From positions 29,216,914-29,280,913 of the forward strand of contig NC_016132.3 of assembly GCF_000005505.3 (NCBI RefSeq): a stretch of DNA of 64,000 nt. Reading direction: 5' to 3'. A program made the translations under genes and the position numbers. Position 1 is the first letter of the stretch; every line of letters starts with the position of its first letter. Source of the stretch: Brachypodium distachyon. Lineage: Eukaryota > Streptophyta > Magnoliopsida > Poales > Poaceae. This document shows positions 52,978 to 64,000 of the stretch, piece after piece. Under the pieces are notes generated by a model. The model was not told the DNA's origin. It was given only the letters and a program-made list of their open reading frames with translations, and did no database searches.

Positions 52978-53867
52978 TGCAGATATCGGAGCACGGTCTC
53001 CGGCACCGGGGATGCCGAGCACCTCCTTTTTGGTTCGGTGGAGGGCGAGGTGATCGCTCCGGCGATCGCCGGCGTGGCGATGGACACGTAGTGTAGACAC
53101 AAGAGATTTTTTCCCAGGTTCGGGCCACTCGGAGGTGTAATACCCTACGTCCTGCTATGAGTTATATTCACAAATTTGAGTGCGTACAGATCACCCGGGG
53201 AGTTCCCGGGTTGGCTACTTAGCGTGATCGATGTGCTATATTCTACTCACTCAGGTTCCAACTGAGCTGAACCCAACCAACCCTTTGACCGGTGGCATTG
53301 GCCCTCCTTTTATAGACAAGGGGATACCATAGGTGGCTATGCATGCAGCGTGACACGTTCCCTAGACGCGTGTCACGGCCGCATGGAATACAATTTTACT
53401 AATCCGCGTTGGACGCCATCCAGCACCCAGTCCATTGTACACGGTAGAAAAAATAGTTCGTAGGCTAGTCGCCCTAGCCTTGCTCACCAAGACTAGGTCT
53501 GCCGATAAGACTCCTGTCGGTGCATTAAATGCACTGCGCTCGCCGTCTTGTCCTGTCTTCACTGTTCTGCGGGTCCTGCCTGCATGCCCGAGCGCGGGTT
53601 GCTGGGGTGCACCTTTCCGGCTAGCGTACCTGCTAGTTGCTGGGAGGCGTTCCTTCGGCTTCCTGGGACCGGGGTTCCCGGGAGCATCTTGTACTGGGCC
53701 CTTAGCTTTAGCTTCGCTAGGGGTCGTCTCCTCGAGGCAGACTTCCCGGGCTCGCCGCTTCCCGGGAGTCCTTCTTGATGAGGCTCCGTCACTGAGGACC
53801 CACGCGTCCCGTATCAGTGGGACCCCATGGGCCACTGGTACGACAGTCGCCCCCGGGCGTGGGCCGG
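52978..53867 (-). mobile_element. LTR (868 bp) and 22 bp of internal DNA of a third Tat-like element
   Basis: Similar in layout to 6,710-7,563 and 46,239-47,152: CCGGCACCGGGGATGCCGAG, CAGGTTCGGGCCACTCGGAGG, TCCTTTTATAGACAAGGGG (TATA on the minus strand) and an end at GGTACGACA (53,845), followed by the purine-tract complement GTCGCCCCCGGGCGTGGG. Its left end is mutated (TGCAG for TGTCG), so that boundary is approximate. It interrupts the antisense gene and is cut at 53,868 by family A. Confidence 0.75.
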
Positions 53868-56381
53868 TGTAAGACCCTAGGACCGGAATTATACAATTTA
53901 GCCCCAAATTGCTAACCTTTGCATAACTCAAGCCTCAGGTTCTTAACCTACGATAAACACTTTAATACATACATGCATTAATGTGCTCATCGCAGGGTTT
54001 TGCAACATGAATATCATTACCAAAACTCTACAGAAGAGAGTAATTACAAAGCTCATACAAGGAGCAGAATAACAACTATTACAAAGAGAGGACACATGTC
54101 CCAACATTACATCATTACATCAGCGGAAGTCGAATTATGCCCGAGTACAGACAAGAATACAGCATGGCCTGAAGAGGCTGGAAGCTGGAAGGAAACCCGC
54201 CATGGGTCTTAGAACCCTGATCTGGATCTCCTGGTTAAACATCGAATCCAACGTCGTGCTCCACGAAGAAGCTAGCAGCTCACCTGCTCTGCTTTAACCT
54301 CTGAAGAAAACAACGTTGCAAAGCAACTGAGTACAAAGTACTCGCAAGACTTACGGGGAGAACTAAACTAAATATGCAACAAGTCTCAAAGGATGGATAA
54401 ATATGGTGTGATTATGCGGCAGCATTAATATCTGGAGAGACACTCTAATAACAACATCTAATGAGAGGAAGAGAAGCGTCTACCAACGTGTAAGGTGATT
54501 AACCTATTTACTAAACACTAAACAACACAATCCTCATATCACCCCCTCAACACCCTGTGAGGAAGCAATCCAAAGGACACTCACACTTAAGCAGTTTTAA
54601 ACATATCCATGATTAAGGCTAATTACTACTGAAGTTTTTGAGATTAAGATGGTTAAGTTCTCTATGATCAAGTAATGACCAGCCAAGTCGTCCATAACCG
54701 CGGACACGGCTTTCCGAAAGATTTATCCCTGCAAGGTGCACCAATTTACCCGTACACGTTCGACCAACCCACGAATACCAAGCGTGCTCACACTCAAATG
54801 TGCGCTGGCTGGATTGAGCGACATGACGTTTCCAAGTTCCACAACTAATCCAGGGGGACCACCCAACTGAGTCTATCCGAAATGAGAGCCCGGCCGAAGC
54901 GTCGTACGGACTCAAGAGTTGCGAGGACAGCTGGTAGTGGTTTAGGGCCCGCAGGATGACCACTCTAGACTAGTGCCGCAATCCTATATGAATGCAAAGT
55001 CACCAACAAGTCTCCAACACAACACCAGTGTATGTGCGATATGCCAAATGGAACGCCCGAACTATGTTGCCCCTGGAAGAGCTGAGGATCAAGTACTAAG
55101 TCGAGGGGGAACCCATGTATTCTCCCACGAGCGGTTAGCGCGAAGTTTCTTGGATCGGCGAAAACAAGAACTCAGTCCTTAGGTCGGCGCAAATGGAACA
55201 AATCACCAATGTTTTAGAGCACGGCCTCCAATCGTTGCCTTGTTACAATTAAATATCATATCACTGTTTAATAATTGCAATTTAAAACATAAAGTAGCAT
55301 GTAGATGTAGCAATTGTGGAACCCCAGATATAAGGACACTAGACTCGCAACTAAGCACGAATTCTAAGACCAACAACTAGGGCAACAAGCAGACATGTGA
55401 CATTGAAGTGACCGCCCCCGTACACGGGTTCGATCTCTGTGCTTTAGTGCTAGTCCCTGGATCGACTCACTAGCACACACAGTTTCAAGATGTAATATCA
55501 TAGAATAATAAAAGCAAGAGAGCGAGGTGGCGCTCGGGGAAGGGGAGGCGGAGCGGCGCTGCGAGGTGGAGGCGAGCTCGGCGAGCAGCGCGCGTGGAGG
55601 TGGTCGGAGCAGAGGGGGGTAGGGAAACGGTGGAAGCGGGCGACGGAGGGCGAGGTTGCGCGGATCGGCGATGGGCGGCGTACGGCAGTGGGCGGCGCGG
55701 CCAGGTCGACGGGGGCGGCGGGGGGCGGTCAGGCGAGGAGAGCGGGAGGCGCGCGTGCGGGCAGGCGAGGTGGAGGCGGCGCCGGCGAAGAGGGAGAGAG
55801 GCGCGGGGTGAGCGGCAGGGATCCACGGGAGAGAGGGCCGCAGGGAGAGGGAGGCGCGCCGGTGGATAGGGAGCTTGAGGGCGCGCTGGCCAGGGGGTCG
55901 CGGGGAGCTTGAGGGAGATGCGTCGGGAGGAAGAAGGAAGAAGGGGAAAAGGAGAGCCGGCGGCGGCGGAGGAATAAAGGGAGAGAGGAAAAGAGAGAAG
56001 GGAAAAGGGGATTAAATAGATAGGGTTAGGGTTTGGCTTAGTGGGCTTTTGGGCCAACAAAAGCCTCAAACAAAAATACAGGTTTGCAATTTAGATTTTC
56101 GAAATAAGTTAAGAGACGAGTGGCTAGGTCTAACTAAACTCGAAAATAATTTCTCAGACTCAAATTAGGATTTGTACAAAATAGTTTTAGGCTTTCGCGA
56201 ACACACGAAAAGGTGGAACGACAGCTTTTATGCAAACGAAAGTAAGTTCATGTGACATGATGCTAATGACATTGCAAAATGTTGATGATGACATGAGCAT
56301 GATAACATGATGATAACAATTAAATTACAAAACAGTCCAAAAGGGCTTAAAAGTAAAAGGGTTGCTCTCAGGCTGTTACAA
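53868..56381 (-). repeat. 3' LTR of family A (2,514 bp)
   Basis: On the minus strand it starts TGTAACAGCCTGAGAG and ends GGGTCTTACA. 55,396-55,500 inside it matches the terminal ~105 bp of the family B LTR, including the hairpin at 55,447-55,476. 55,505-56,035 is a GC-rich stretch; its 194-codon Pro/Arg/Ser-rich frame on the minus strand (55,485-56,069) is low complexity and I do not call it a gene. Confidence 0.8.
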
Positions 56382-57144
56382 CTCTCCCCCACTCAAAGGA
56401 ATCGCGTCCCGAGATTCCAAAAGAAGGATGGGAACGAAGTGGAATACTCGGTCCAACGATGATCTTCACGTTGCGATGCTTCGTCCTTGAAGTAGCTTGA
56501 CGGTCTTGTCAAAGAGCGACATTCGGCTTCACAAAAGATGTAACCAAACGCTCCGGATAAGGTCAAGGACTAGATATAGACGTGAAGCAGAGCATAGGAC
56601 ACGTGAAACACAACATGCACCTTAGAGAGGTTGGAGGAAGGTTGAAGCAAACAAGAAACTTGAAAAGGTGAATGTATCGCGGAGCGAACTTGTCCTTGAT
56701 ACCTGAACGATGTGCACCTCACAACAAAGTAACACGAAGAAAAGATTGACCACATGGTGCATATACCAAGACTAATGTCCTGATTTTAGTGCAACTTTGT
56801 GAAAAAGGAGAGGAGTGCCATGAGCATCTTTGAGAAACAAATCTCTTAGACCTTGATGATTAGGAACAACAATGCATCCTTAAAGAACACAATCCCTTTG
56901 TCATCAGTCGTGAAACTCTTGGACACGGAGTTACCAGCAATAATCTCACAAATGAGCTTACGGGCAAGGAGAAACAGAAAGTGGAGCATTCCGAATTTTT
57001 GTCTTCTAACGTTGACATAACAAACAGGTTGGCGAGATAACCTTGTGGAATGAGTTCAAGGTTCAGTTTCACAAATTCCTCATGGAGAGCAAGCTGACAA
57101 ACCTTAAACATGTGGTTGTGGCAAAAAGAATTGCGACTAATGCG
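56382..57144 (-). other. polypurine tract and decayed 3' internal region of family A
   Basis: Begins with the polypurine tract beside the LTR. The rest should correspond to integrase and the end of pol, but no domain can be recognised; all frames are short. Confidence 0.5.
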
Positions 57145-58314
57145 TCAGCCATAACGATAGCTTTTGCCTGAAGTGTGAAATTGTCCAAACAGAGTCTTCG
57201 ATGTTCTCAATTCAGCATCACGGTCTGAGATTAAGATCATGTGGCGAAAACATACTTGAGGCTTTGGTTCTCGAAAAAGATTTTGCAACGGTTGCCGAGC
57301 AAGTAATGTCACTAGACTTTGAGAAAAAGTGCAAGAATTTAAGATCATGAGTTGGATAGTTGTGTGTTCGTGAAAACGAAGTTGGCGAGACGCATACGCC
57401 ACAACTTATTTATGATCTTGGAAGAGAATGTCGCCTAGACCTTAGTGAGAAACATCTCAAAAGATCCAAAAAGAGCTTGAAGAGTCTAAAGGAGCAAGAA
57501 CTAGAGAAGGGTATCAGAGTTAGGTTACAATTCTAGGAAAACTGTGGGTTAGGAAGCTTATCTTTCAAGATATGGAAACTCATCGCACTGTGAGGTCCAA
57601 AGGAAACAGTTATCCTTCTTGAAGATAATAGCGAAAGGAAGACGACCTTGTAGAAGTTAGAACTTCAGGAAGCCGGAATTTGCCTAAAGTGTAAGCCACA
57701 CACCGATCCATCGGTCCAACGTAACAAGAGCGAATAATAAGAGTGATCGATGGGTGATCAGTCCATCTTACGAAAACAGATAGGTGGATTGAGCAACTTA
57801 ACTCTTGGAATTTACGAAAATAGAGAGGTGGTGCAAAAAGGTTGGATGGGACAAGAGAGATATCTTCAGCAAGATATGATGTTCTTCGGATTGGAGTGCT
57901 TGAGGAAGTCGTTGAAGAGGACCACGAAGAATGTCGAGATATTCCAAGAAGACAAAGTTTGAAGAGACGGCAGAAAGTTGATGAAGTATTGGGGAGGCCA
58001 AAGATATGATTGTGTACTCGTAAAGACCAAAACGAGTGGTGAAAGGAAGTCTTTGGAATGTCCTCATTCGGATTTTGAGTTTATGGTAGCCCATTCTCAA
58101 ATAAAGTTTTAGAAACAGATTTACGCACTAGACAGCTGATCAAAAGATCGTTGATGCGCGAGAGAGGATACTTGTTCTTAATTGTACGCTGATTAAGAGG
58201 ACGATAATCAATGCACATGCACTTGGTTTTTATTCCCCTTCTGCACAAACAGAGTGGAAAATTCCAAGGATAAGAACTAAATCGAGAGTAGCCTTTAAGT
58301 TCGAAGTCTTCCAA
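57145..58314 (-). pseudogene. RT and RNase H remnants of family A pol
   Basis: On the minus strand, in order: CMCIDYRPLNQRTIKNKYPL (58,314-58,081; RT fingers), LPFTTRFGLYEYTIISLASP and VFLEYLD (58,100-57,798; RT palm around the lost YVDD), then AYASRQLRFHEHTTIQLM (57,402-57,145; RNase H). The blocks match the Tekay/Del type of gypsy RT. Frameshifts separate all pieces and no catalytic DD pair is left. Confidence 0.75.
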
Positions 58315-59017
58315 CTCTTTCTTGAGCTTAACAAGTTATTGGGAAACATCTTACAAGGCCGATTAGAAAACTGGAGTTAATCCTGGTTCTAGTTTGATAA
58401 CAAACTTGATTGCTTTGTTAGACGGAATGCCTAGCAAATTCTCTGGAATAACATCCGGAAAGATTCAAAACACCGGTATAGAATCAAGTGTTGGAAAAGA
58501 GAACAGAAAGTCAAAGCAAAACAGATTCCGAACGGAGGTAATTCTTTTGAAGTCTTCGTCTGAACTCTGGGTGATGAACAAAAAGAAGCTTGGGAAAGAA
58601 TCTAGATGCAATTCATACACAGAAGAATGCTCTAGGGATTGGAGAGGTTTGTTTGCCCACTTTTGCATAATGCATGAGTGACAAAACAAGAAAGGAAAGC
58701 GACCATAAGTGACATTGCAAAAGATGCCAAGTTATAGTCTAGTTCCAAGTTGTACCAGTGATACAAAGTCATAGACACAAGGTTGAAAAGAAAGATCCGA
58801 GTTCATCAAAAGATAAACTTGACCCATAAAAACCATTATGCATCACACATCGCACGGGATAGTAGTACACAATTGCTATGGATTCATGAATCCCAGTAAC
58901 GAGGATCAAGCGTTACGGACACATTTGGAATTGCCTGTTGTCTCATGGAAAAATGAACAGGCGTTTACTTGCCATAGAAATACGAAAGATGATGGCTATA
59001 GCTGTGAGTATGGTGAG
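58315..59017 (-). other. decayed internal sequence of family A (left of solo LTR)
   Basis: Position corresponds to protease or the gag-pol junction on the minus strand. I see no recognisable domain. GTGAG at 59,013-59,017 is the target duplication of the solo LTR. Confidence 0.45.
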
Positions 59018-61793
59018 TGAAGCGAAGCGACCGCCCCCGTACAGGGTTTGATCTCTATGCTTATTTGTGCTAGACCCTGGATCGACTCACTAGCACACAC
59101 AGTTTCAAGATGTAATACCAAGATACAAAGGTCAAAAGTACTTTATTACATCGTATCATCCAGACTTAATTGTACTTACAAACTTGCATGACCCCTTGGG
59201 CCAGCATAAACAAATATTGTTTCAAAACCACAAAACATTATATCATTAAACTACAGCGGAAAGGTAGAGCAAATGAGCCTCGTCTACTCCCAGAGGAGAG
59301 AGCATGTTGGAATGTAAGCACATGACCCAAAGAACATCAACGAACCTCACTCTTCGTCAGATTCACCTGCATTATTGATTGCAGCCACTACGTGGTCAAT
59401 ACATCGAATGTATTGGCAAGTTCACCAGAGTTATAAAAGACCTACCAAGTACATGCATAATTGGCTAGGAGGCGTTTGGCTATTTGCATAAAAGCATCAG
59501 AGTTTCATCCTATCATTTTTAACCAAATAGTTTTATTTCTATTGGACACGGGGTAGATATACCCATGCTCCTATTAACCTAGGCACATTGAGTAGACACA
59601 TCAATGCTCCTACCCAGTTCAATCTATTCATTTTATTAAGAAATTCGAATGAGTGAGACTTTCCTTACAGCCCCCAAATCTAGTTGCTCAAAATTGTCCG
59701 TAACCGGGGACACGGCTAAGTACTTAGTTTGACACTCTCGAGAGGTTGTACACATTCCCCACAAGAAATCGACGTGTTAATCCCTTGCTGTCCTCAGAGT
59801 AGAGTAGCAATGGCATCGACTTCAAGAATTTTCAGAACATACTCCCCCAGACAACCTGAGGGACCCGCGCTCCCACCTACACAACTACCTCAGATCTGGG
59901 TTCATATTTCTTACTCCATCCAGCCAGAGCCCGTTTAGCTTGTGGTTGTACTGGAAGCTACTAAACAGGAAACTAGTCCAGTCTCTGATACCCTAGGTGG
60001 CATTCCACATTTGCGACGCAAGCGCTCTCCGAATCCACGGAAGAGACGTCCATGGACGATCCATCTCCGAATCCACGGAGACTCGACTCAGAGGGACCCA
60101 TAGAAATGGACCTGACGTCGCATACATCTCAAATACTCAAAGTAGCCCACCCAGGACGGTTCATTGAATTACTTGTTTTGCCATACACTAGGAAAACCAT
60201 ACTTTAATTCAATAACGTCACATTGTAATAATACCAACCCTCGTATACTAACATAGCATAGCATTTACTACTACGCTGGCAATTGGTGGTGAGGACATGG
60301 CAATGGTATCCTATACTACTAGGAATTCATAGCTAGCATAAATACAATAATAGTCCTATCCATGCAACTAATAAAACATCTAGTGCATAGTAAAATAATA
60401 GGTGAATGATCAAAGTGAACTTGCCTTGATAGTAGTTGGTATTCAGCACTCTTCACAATCACAAGGTTCGCTCTCCGAGTAAACTAAAACAAACAAGCAT
60501 ACACACACATAAACACACAATTCACATCATGACAAAAGAAAGTATGCTATGATGCGATGCAAGCATGTGACATGAGTGGGTTGATTTTATTCGGGTGATC
60601 TAATTTTACTGTCTATTTAGATCGGACGGACGAGGGGCATCGGGCTCACCTCCGGGAACCCTAGGGTTCTGGCGAGCGGCGTCCGGCGGCGGACGGAGTT
60701 CCAGTGCTCGCCGGAGCTTGGGAAAGTGACGGGGAAGGGCGGCACGACGAGACGAATCCCGTGACGAGGTCGGTGAGGCTCGGGGACGGCGGGATCCTTG
60801 CCTAGGACGACGCGAAGGCGGCGGGCGACGGCGGAGCTTCGGTTCGATGATGCCGGTGAGCTGCGGTGCACAAAAGAAAAAGGGAACCGTGTCACGACGT
60901 GCGTGAGAGAGAGAGGAGGAGGGGGGTGCAAGTGGCGACGAGATTGGCTCACCCGTTCGTCGGCAGCGACCAAGAATTGCGGTGGTGTCCGCGCGGCTCC
61001 GGCGAGCAATGTCGTCGGTGTGGGCGCGTGCGGGAGGGGGGCAAACAGAGGGGAAGAAGAGAGGGGTGGCTGGGCTTTACAGGGACGCGCTCGGGCAACT
61101 TCAGGAAGGCCGGAATCAACGGGCACAGGCGTCACGGCAGTGACGGCGCGGCGCGGGGATCGCGCGCGTGACCGGCGGCGCTTTCCTTCGGGGAAGACGC
61201 AGCTGACAGGTGGGTCCCACCTGTCAGCGGCTGCGGCTCGCGCCCGCGGCTGCGGGCTGGCTGGGCTGCGGCACGCGGCAGGTAAGTGGGCCGGTTCGGC
61301 TCGGTCAGGCGGGCGGGACGGGGCTGGTTCGGCCATTTTTGGCCGGGCCGGTCCGGTGTTCTCTTTTTTTTTTCTTTTTTTCCTTTTTCTGATTTCTTTG
61401 ATATCTTTTGATTTTAAACTCCAAATTGGTCCAAATAAATTCCAGAAAATTTGTAAAATCATGTTTTATCATGATTCACTTTTTCGGAGTGATTTCCCTT
61501 CCAAATAAAATATATAAAAATACATTTGCCCTATAAATGCCTTTAGAGCTATTTACCTCGAAATAAAATCTTAAGAATTATGAGATAGCTCATTTATGCA
61601 AAAACCCCATTTATAGATAAACCTTATTGGTTTTAAGATCCAAAGCTCAAATGGGTGAAACCTTAGGGTTTAAATTGAAATAAAATCTTTTTAAAGCCTT
61701 TTGTGATTCAAATTTGAATTCAAAAATGCAATTGTGGCATGATGCTCATGGATGCAATGCATATGAAAGGTTTTGAAATTTTGGGATGTTGCA
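59018..61793 (-). repeat. solo LTR of family B (2,776 bp)
   Basis: Flanked by a perfect 5-bp duplication GTGAG (59,013-59,017 and 61,794-61,798) with no internal domain, so it arose by LTR-LTR recombination. On the minus strand it begins TGCAACATCCC and ends GTCGCTTCA. Its left ~670 bp is the reverse complement of 1-640. 60,617-61,462 is GC-rich with a 281-codon Pro/Arg/Ala-rich minus-strand frame, taken as untranslated leader. The hairpin lies at 59,067-59,096. Confidence 0.9.
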
Positions 61794-63019
61794 GTGAGAA
61801 AACCACGCTCAAAGATAAAACCACCAACATCAAGGAATTTGTTGGAAACGAGAACTAGGGTTTCTCAGGGTAAAACACATCCTTAAAGAAGAACCCATCA
61901 TCTATAGTAGCCAACAATCAACACAGAGCATTCCATTGTCGTTCACGGGTGTGACCAAGCTAGAAATGCAGATTCTGGTTGATCCTACCTTCATCATGTG
62001 CAAACTTAGGTATGCTCTCAACATAGATCAGATGATCCTTAGCCTCTTTGCATAGTCTAAAGTAAAGTCCTACTTCACGAATGTATCCCCTAGGAATGCA
62101 TTTTGAAAAGTGACTTCTCCATACTGAGGTACTTCGTACATAGCAGGGTAACGCAGATGTGGTTTGACATGCTGGATTGCAATCTCAAACGATATTATCC
62201 AATGCCACAAAAACATGAAGTGGTGTTGCGTCAGACGGCTCATCGTCTTAAGTGTAAACCACTACACGATACATCTCCTGGTTGAGATAAAGGTAATCTT
62301 CGTACACAACGTACTAAGATTCCCAAAAAAATCCAATGTAATCCAAGGCATCGCAAAACATAGCCAGAGATGACAGAAGATCTTGACTCAATGGACAAAG
62401 GAACAACATGTGAAACAACCAACCTAGAAGAAGGCGATCCACGAAGTCGTTAAAAGGAAAGGCAAAAGCTAAGGTAGAAAAGCATGTTCTATAACAAATA
62501 TAGAATGCCAGAAAGAGGAAGGAAAGAACAGATTGACGAACTCATTGCGTTACGCGGCATGGCCAAAAGAACAGCGTTGTTCTCGCAGCGAGTAAAATCG
62601 GACAACCTGATGAAGCCAATTGAAAGAAGACGAAGCCATCTAAAAAGAAGGCAAGTCGGGGAGTCAAGAAGAAAAGAAGGAGACGAGCGAAAGAGAAGAA
62701 AAGCTTGGTCTATAACACATATAGAAACACCAGCTAGAAGAGAAGTAGAAGGTCTTCATCTGTCTTGAAGCAAAAGAAGAGACGAGAAAAGGCACCACCT
62801 GAGGAACTACAGGAAAAACTAACGAGATACTTAGTTTGCAAAACATAGGCCAGAGGGAACTTTTCCGAAAACAAGAAGGGTGGGTGGGTGGGAAAGAAGA
62901 AGAATAGAGTCTATTTTCACGTTTTCAAATAGTTTAGAGGAACGAACTAGATTTCTAGACTAAACTTCGACCATAAGTAGCCAGGGAATCCTAGAATCAG
63001 TTTAGCTCTGATACCAAGT
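61794..63019 (-). other. decayed gag region, leader and PBS of family A
   Basis: The minus-strand PBS (TTGGTATCAGAGC) is at about 63,005-63,018, next to the LTR start at 63,020. Between it and 61,799 gag is expected, but only short Lys/Arg-rich frames are seen and none is convincing. Confidence 0.6.
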
Positions 63020-64000
63020 TGTAAGACCCCGGGACCGAAATTATATAATTTAGCCCCAAATTGCTAACCTTTGCATAATTCAAGCCTCAGGTTCTTAACC
63101 TACAATAAACACTTCAATACATACATGCATTAATGTGCTCATCGCAGGGTTTTGCAACATGAATATCATTACCAAAACTCTACAGAAGAGAGTAATTACA
63201 AAGCTCATACAAGGAGCAGAATAACAACTATTACAAAGAGAGGACACAGGTCCCAACATTAATCATTACATCAGCGGAAGTCGAATTATGCCCGAGTACG
63301 GACAAGAATACAGCATGGCCTGAAGAGGCTGGAAGCTGGAAGGAAACCCGCCACGGGTCTCAGAACCCTGATCTGGATCTCCTGGCTAAACATCGAATCC
63401 AACGTCGTGCTCCACGAAGAAGCTAGCGGCTCACATGCTCTGTTCGAACCTCTGAAGAAAACAACGTTGCAAAGCAACTGAGTACAAAGTACTCACAAGA
63501 CTTATGGGGAGAACTAAACTAAATATGCAACAAGTCTCAAAGGATGGATAAATATGGTGGGATTATGCGGCAGCATTAATATCTGGAGAGACACTCTAAT
63601 AACAACGTCTAATGAGAGGAAGAGAAGCGTCTACCAAGGTGTAAGGTGATTAACCTATTTACTAAACACAAAACAACACAATCCTCATATCACCCCCTCA
63701 ACACCCTGTGAGGAAGCAATCCAAAGGACACTCACAATTAAGCAGTTTTAAGCATATCCATGATTAAGGCTAATTACTACTCAAGTTTTTGAGATTAAGT
63801 TGGTTAAGTTCTCTATGATCAAGTAATGACCAGCTAAGTCATCCATAACTGCGGACACGGCTTTCCGAAAGATTTATCCCTGCAGGGTGCACCAATTTAC
63901 CCGGACACGTTCGACCAACCCACGAATACCAAGCGTGCTCACACTCAAATGTGCGCTGGCTGGATTGAGCGACATGACGTTTCCAAGTTCCACAACTAAT
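63020..64000 (-). repeat. 5' LTR of family A (3' part, runs off the window)
   Basis: Near-identical to 53,868-54,846, about 3% different by eye, mostly C/T and A/G changes. It continues beyond 64,000. Confidence 0.9.

Larger units (their letters stand above)
53868..64000 (-). mobile_element. long-LTR Ty3/gypsy element (family A), minus strand
   Basis: 3' LTR 53,868-56,381, internal region 56,382-63,019 and 5' LTR from 63,020 past the end of the window. The LTR ends are TGTAA...TTACA. PBS TTGGTATCAGAGC is at about 63,018-63,005 (minus strand) and a polypurine tract GAGTGGGGGAGAGT lies next to 56,381. The internal region is short (about 3.9 kb without the solo LTR) and pol is badly decayed. 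The two LTR copies differ at about 33 sites over the 980 bp that can be compared, so it is older than the CRM-like element. Confidence 0.85.

Noticed and set aside
52978..53845. LTR considered as the 3' LTR of the Tat element at 41,631
   Set aside because: It is in the opposite orientation and does not match the 5' LTR at 41,631-42,419; it matches the LTRs at 6,710 and 46,239 instead.
55485..56069. 194-codon Pro/Ser/Arg-rich frame in the family A LTR
   Set aside because: Low complexity, GC-driven, inside an LTR; other frames in the same stretch are equally open.
60617..61462. 281-codon Pro/Arg/Ala-rich frame in the solo LTR
   Set aside because: GC-rich LTR leader; both strands have long open frames, which indicates composition and not coding.

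Overview
This window is nuclear DNA from a grass (Poaceae). Two observations suggest this: the one intact host gene is a DREB2-type AP2/ERF factor with the gene structure known from cereals, and everything around it is nested plant transposons. From memory, the DREB2 N-terminus resembles wheat and barley relatives while part of the AP2 domain resembles rice, so I place it in the rice/pooid/bamboo (BOP) group of grasses and go no further. No prokaryotic genes, CRISPR array, tRNA or rRNA genes were seen.

Layout. 1-10,398: the 5' end of a Ty3/gypsy element (family B: LTR end, initiator-Met PBS, an extra ORF, gag), broken by a complete 3.5 kb minus-strand non-autonomous element (2,407-5,904, TSD AATGG) and then by a fragment of a Tat-like element (6,710-9,431) carrying an antisense gene; a stray LTR piece follows. 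10,399-33,436: a four-level nest. A gypsy 3' end/LTR (D) is split by a Ty1/copia element (11,111-32,894, TSD GCTTG), which is split by an L1-type LINE, which is split by a very young CRM-like gypsy element (22,890-29,683, LTRs differing at 3 of 938 sites). 33,454-36,060: a second, minus-strand LINE. 36,330-37,815: a candidate Mutator-like/Pack-MULE element. 38,175-41,190: the DREB2 gene. 41,631-52,977: a Tat-clade gypsy element (dual RNase H, antisense gene) whose reverse transcriptase is split beside its YVDD box by a 2.5 kb minus-strand element (TSD GCAGG). 52,978-64,000: an LTR fragment and a minus-strand long-LTR gypsy element (family A) holding a 2.8 kb solo LTR of family B (TSD GTGAG).

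How the parts relate. The DREB2 gene is the only likely functional host locus. Its 1.4 kb intron holds an exact 53-nt cassette exon whose inclusion shifts frame and ends translation before the AP2 domain, the on/off splicing switch known from cereal DREB2 genes. The transposons form families that share ends but not coding capacity: the minus-strand element at 2,407 shares PBS context and LTR sequence with the CRM-like element, and the CRM-like element has itself lost protease and most of reverse transcriptase in frame, so both must have moved in trans. The Tat-like elements carry a gene on the strand opposite their genomic RNA; one copy keeps two phase-1 introns, and two diverged copies keep a TATA box at the same distance from the start codon. 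I regard this spliced antisense gene as the most interesting transposon feature of the window. All boundaries, identities and motif calls were made by eye.
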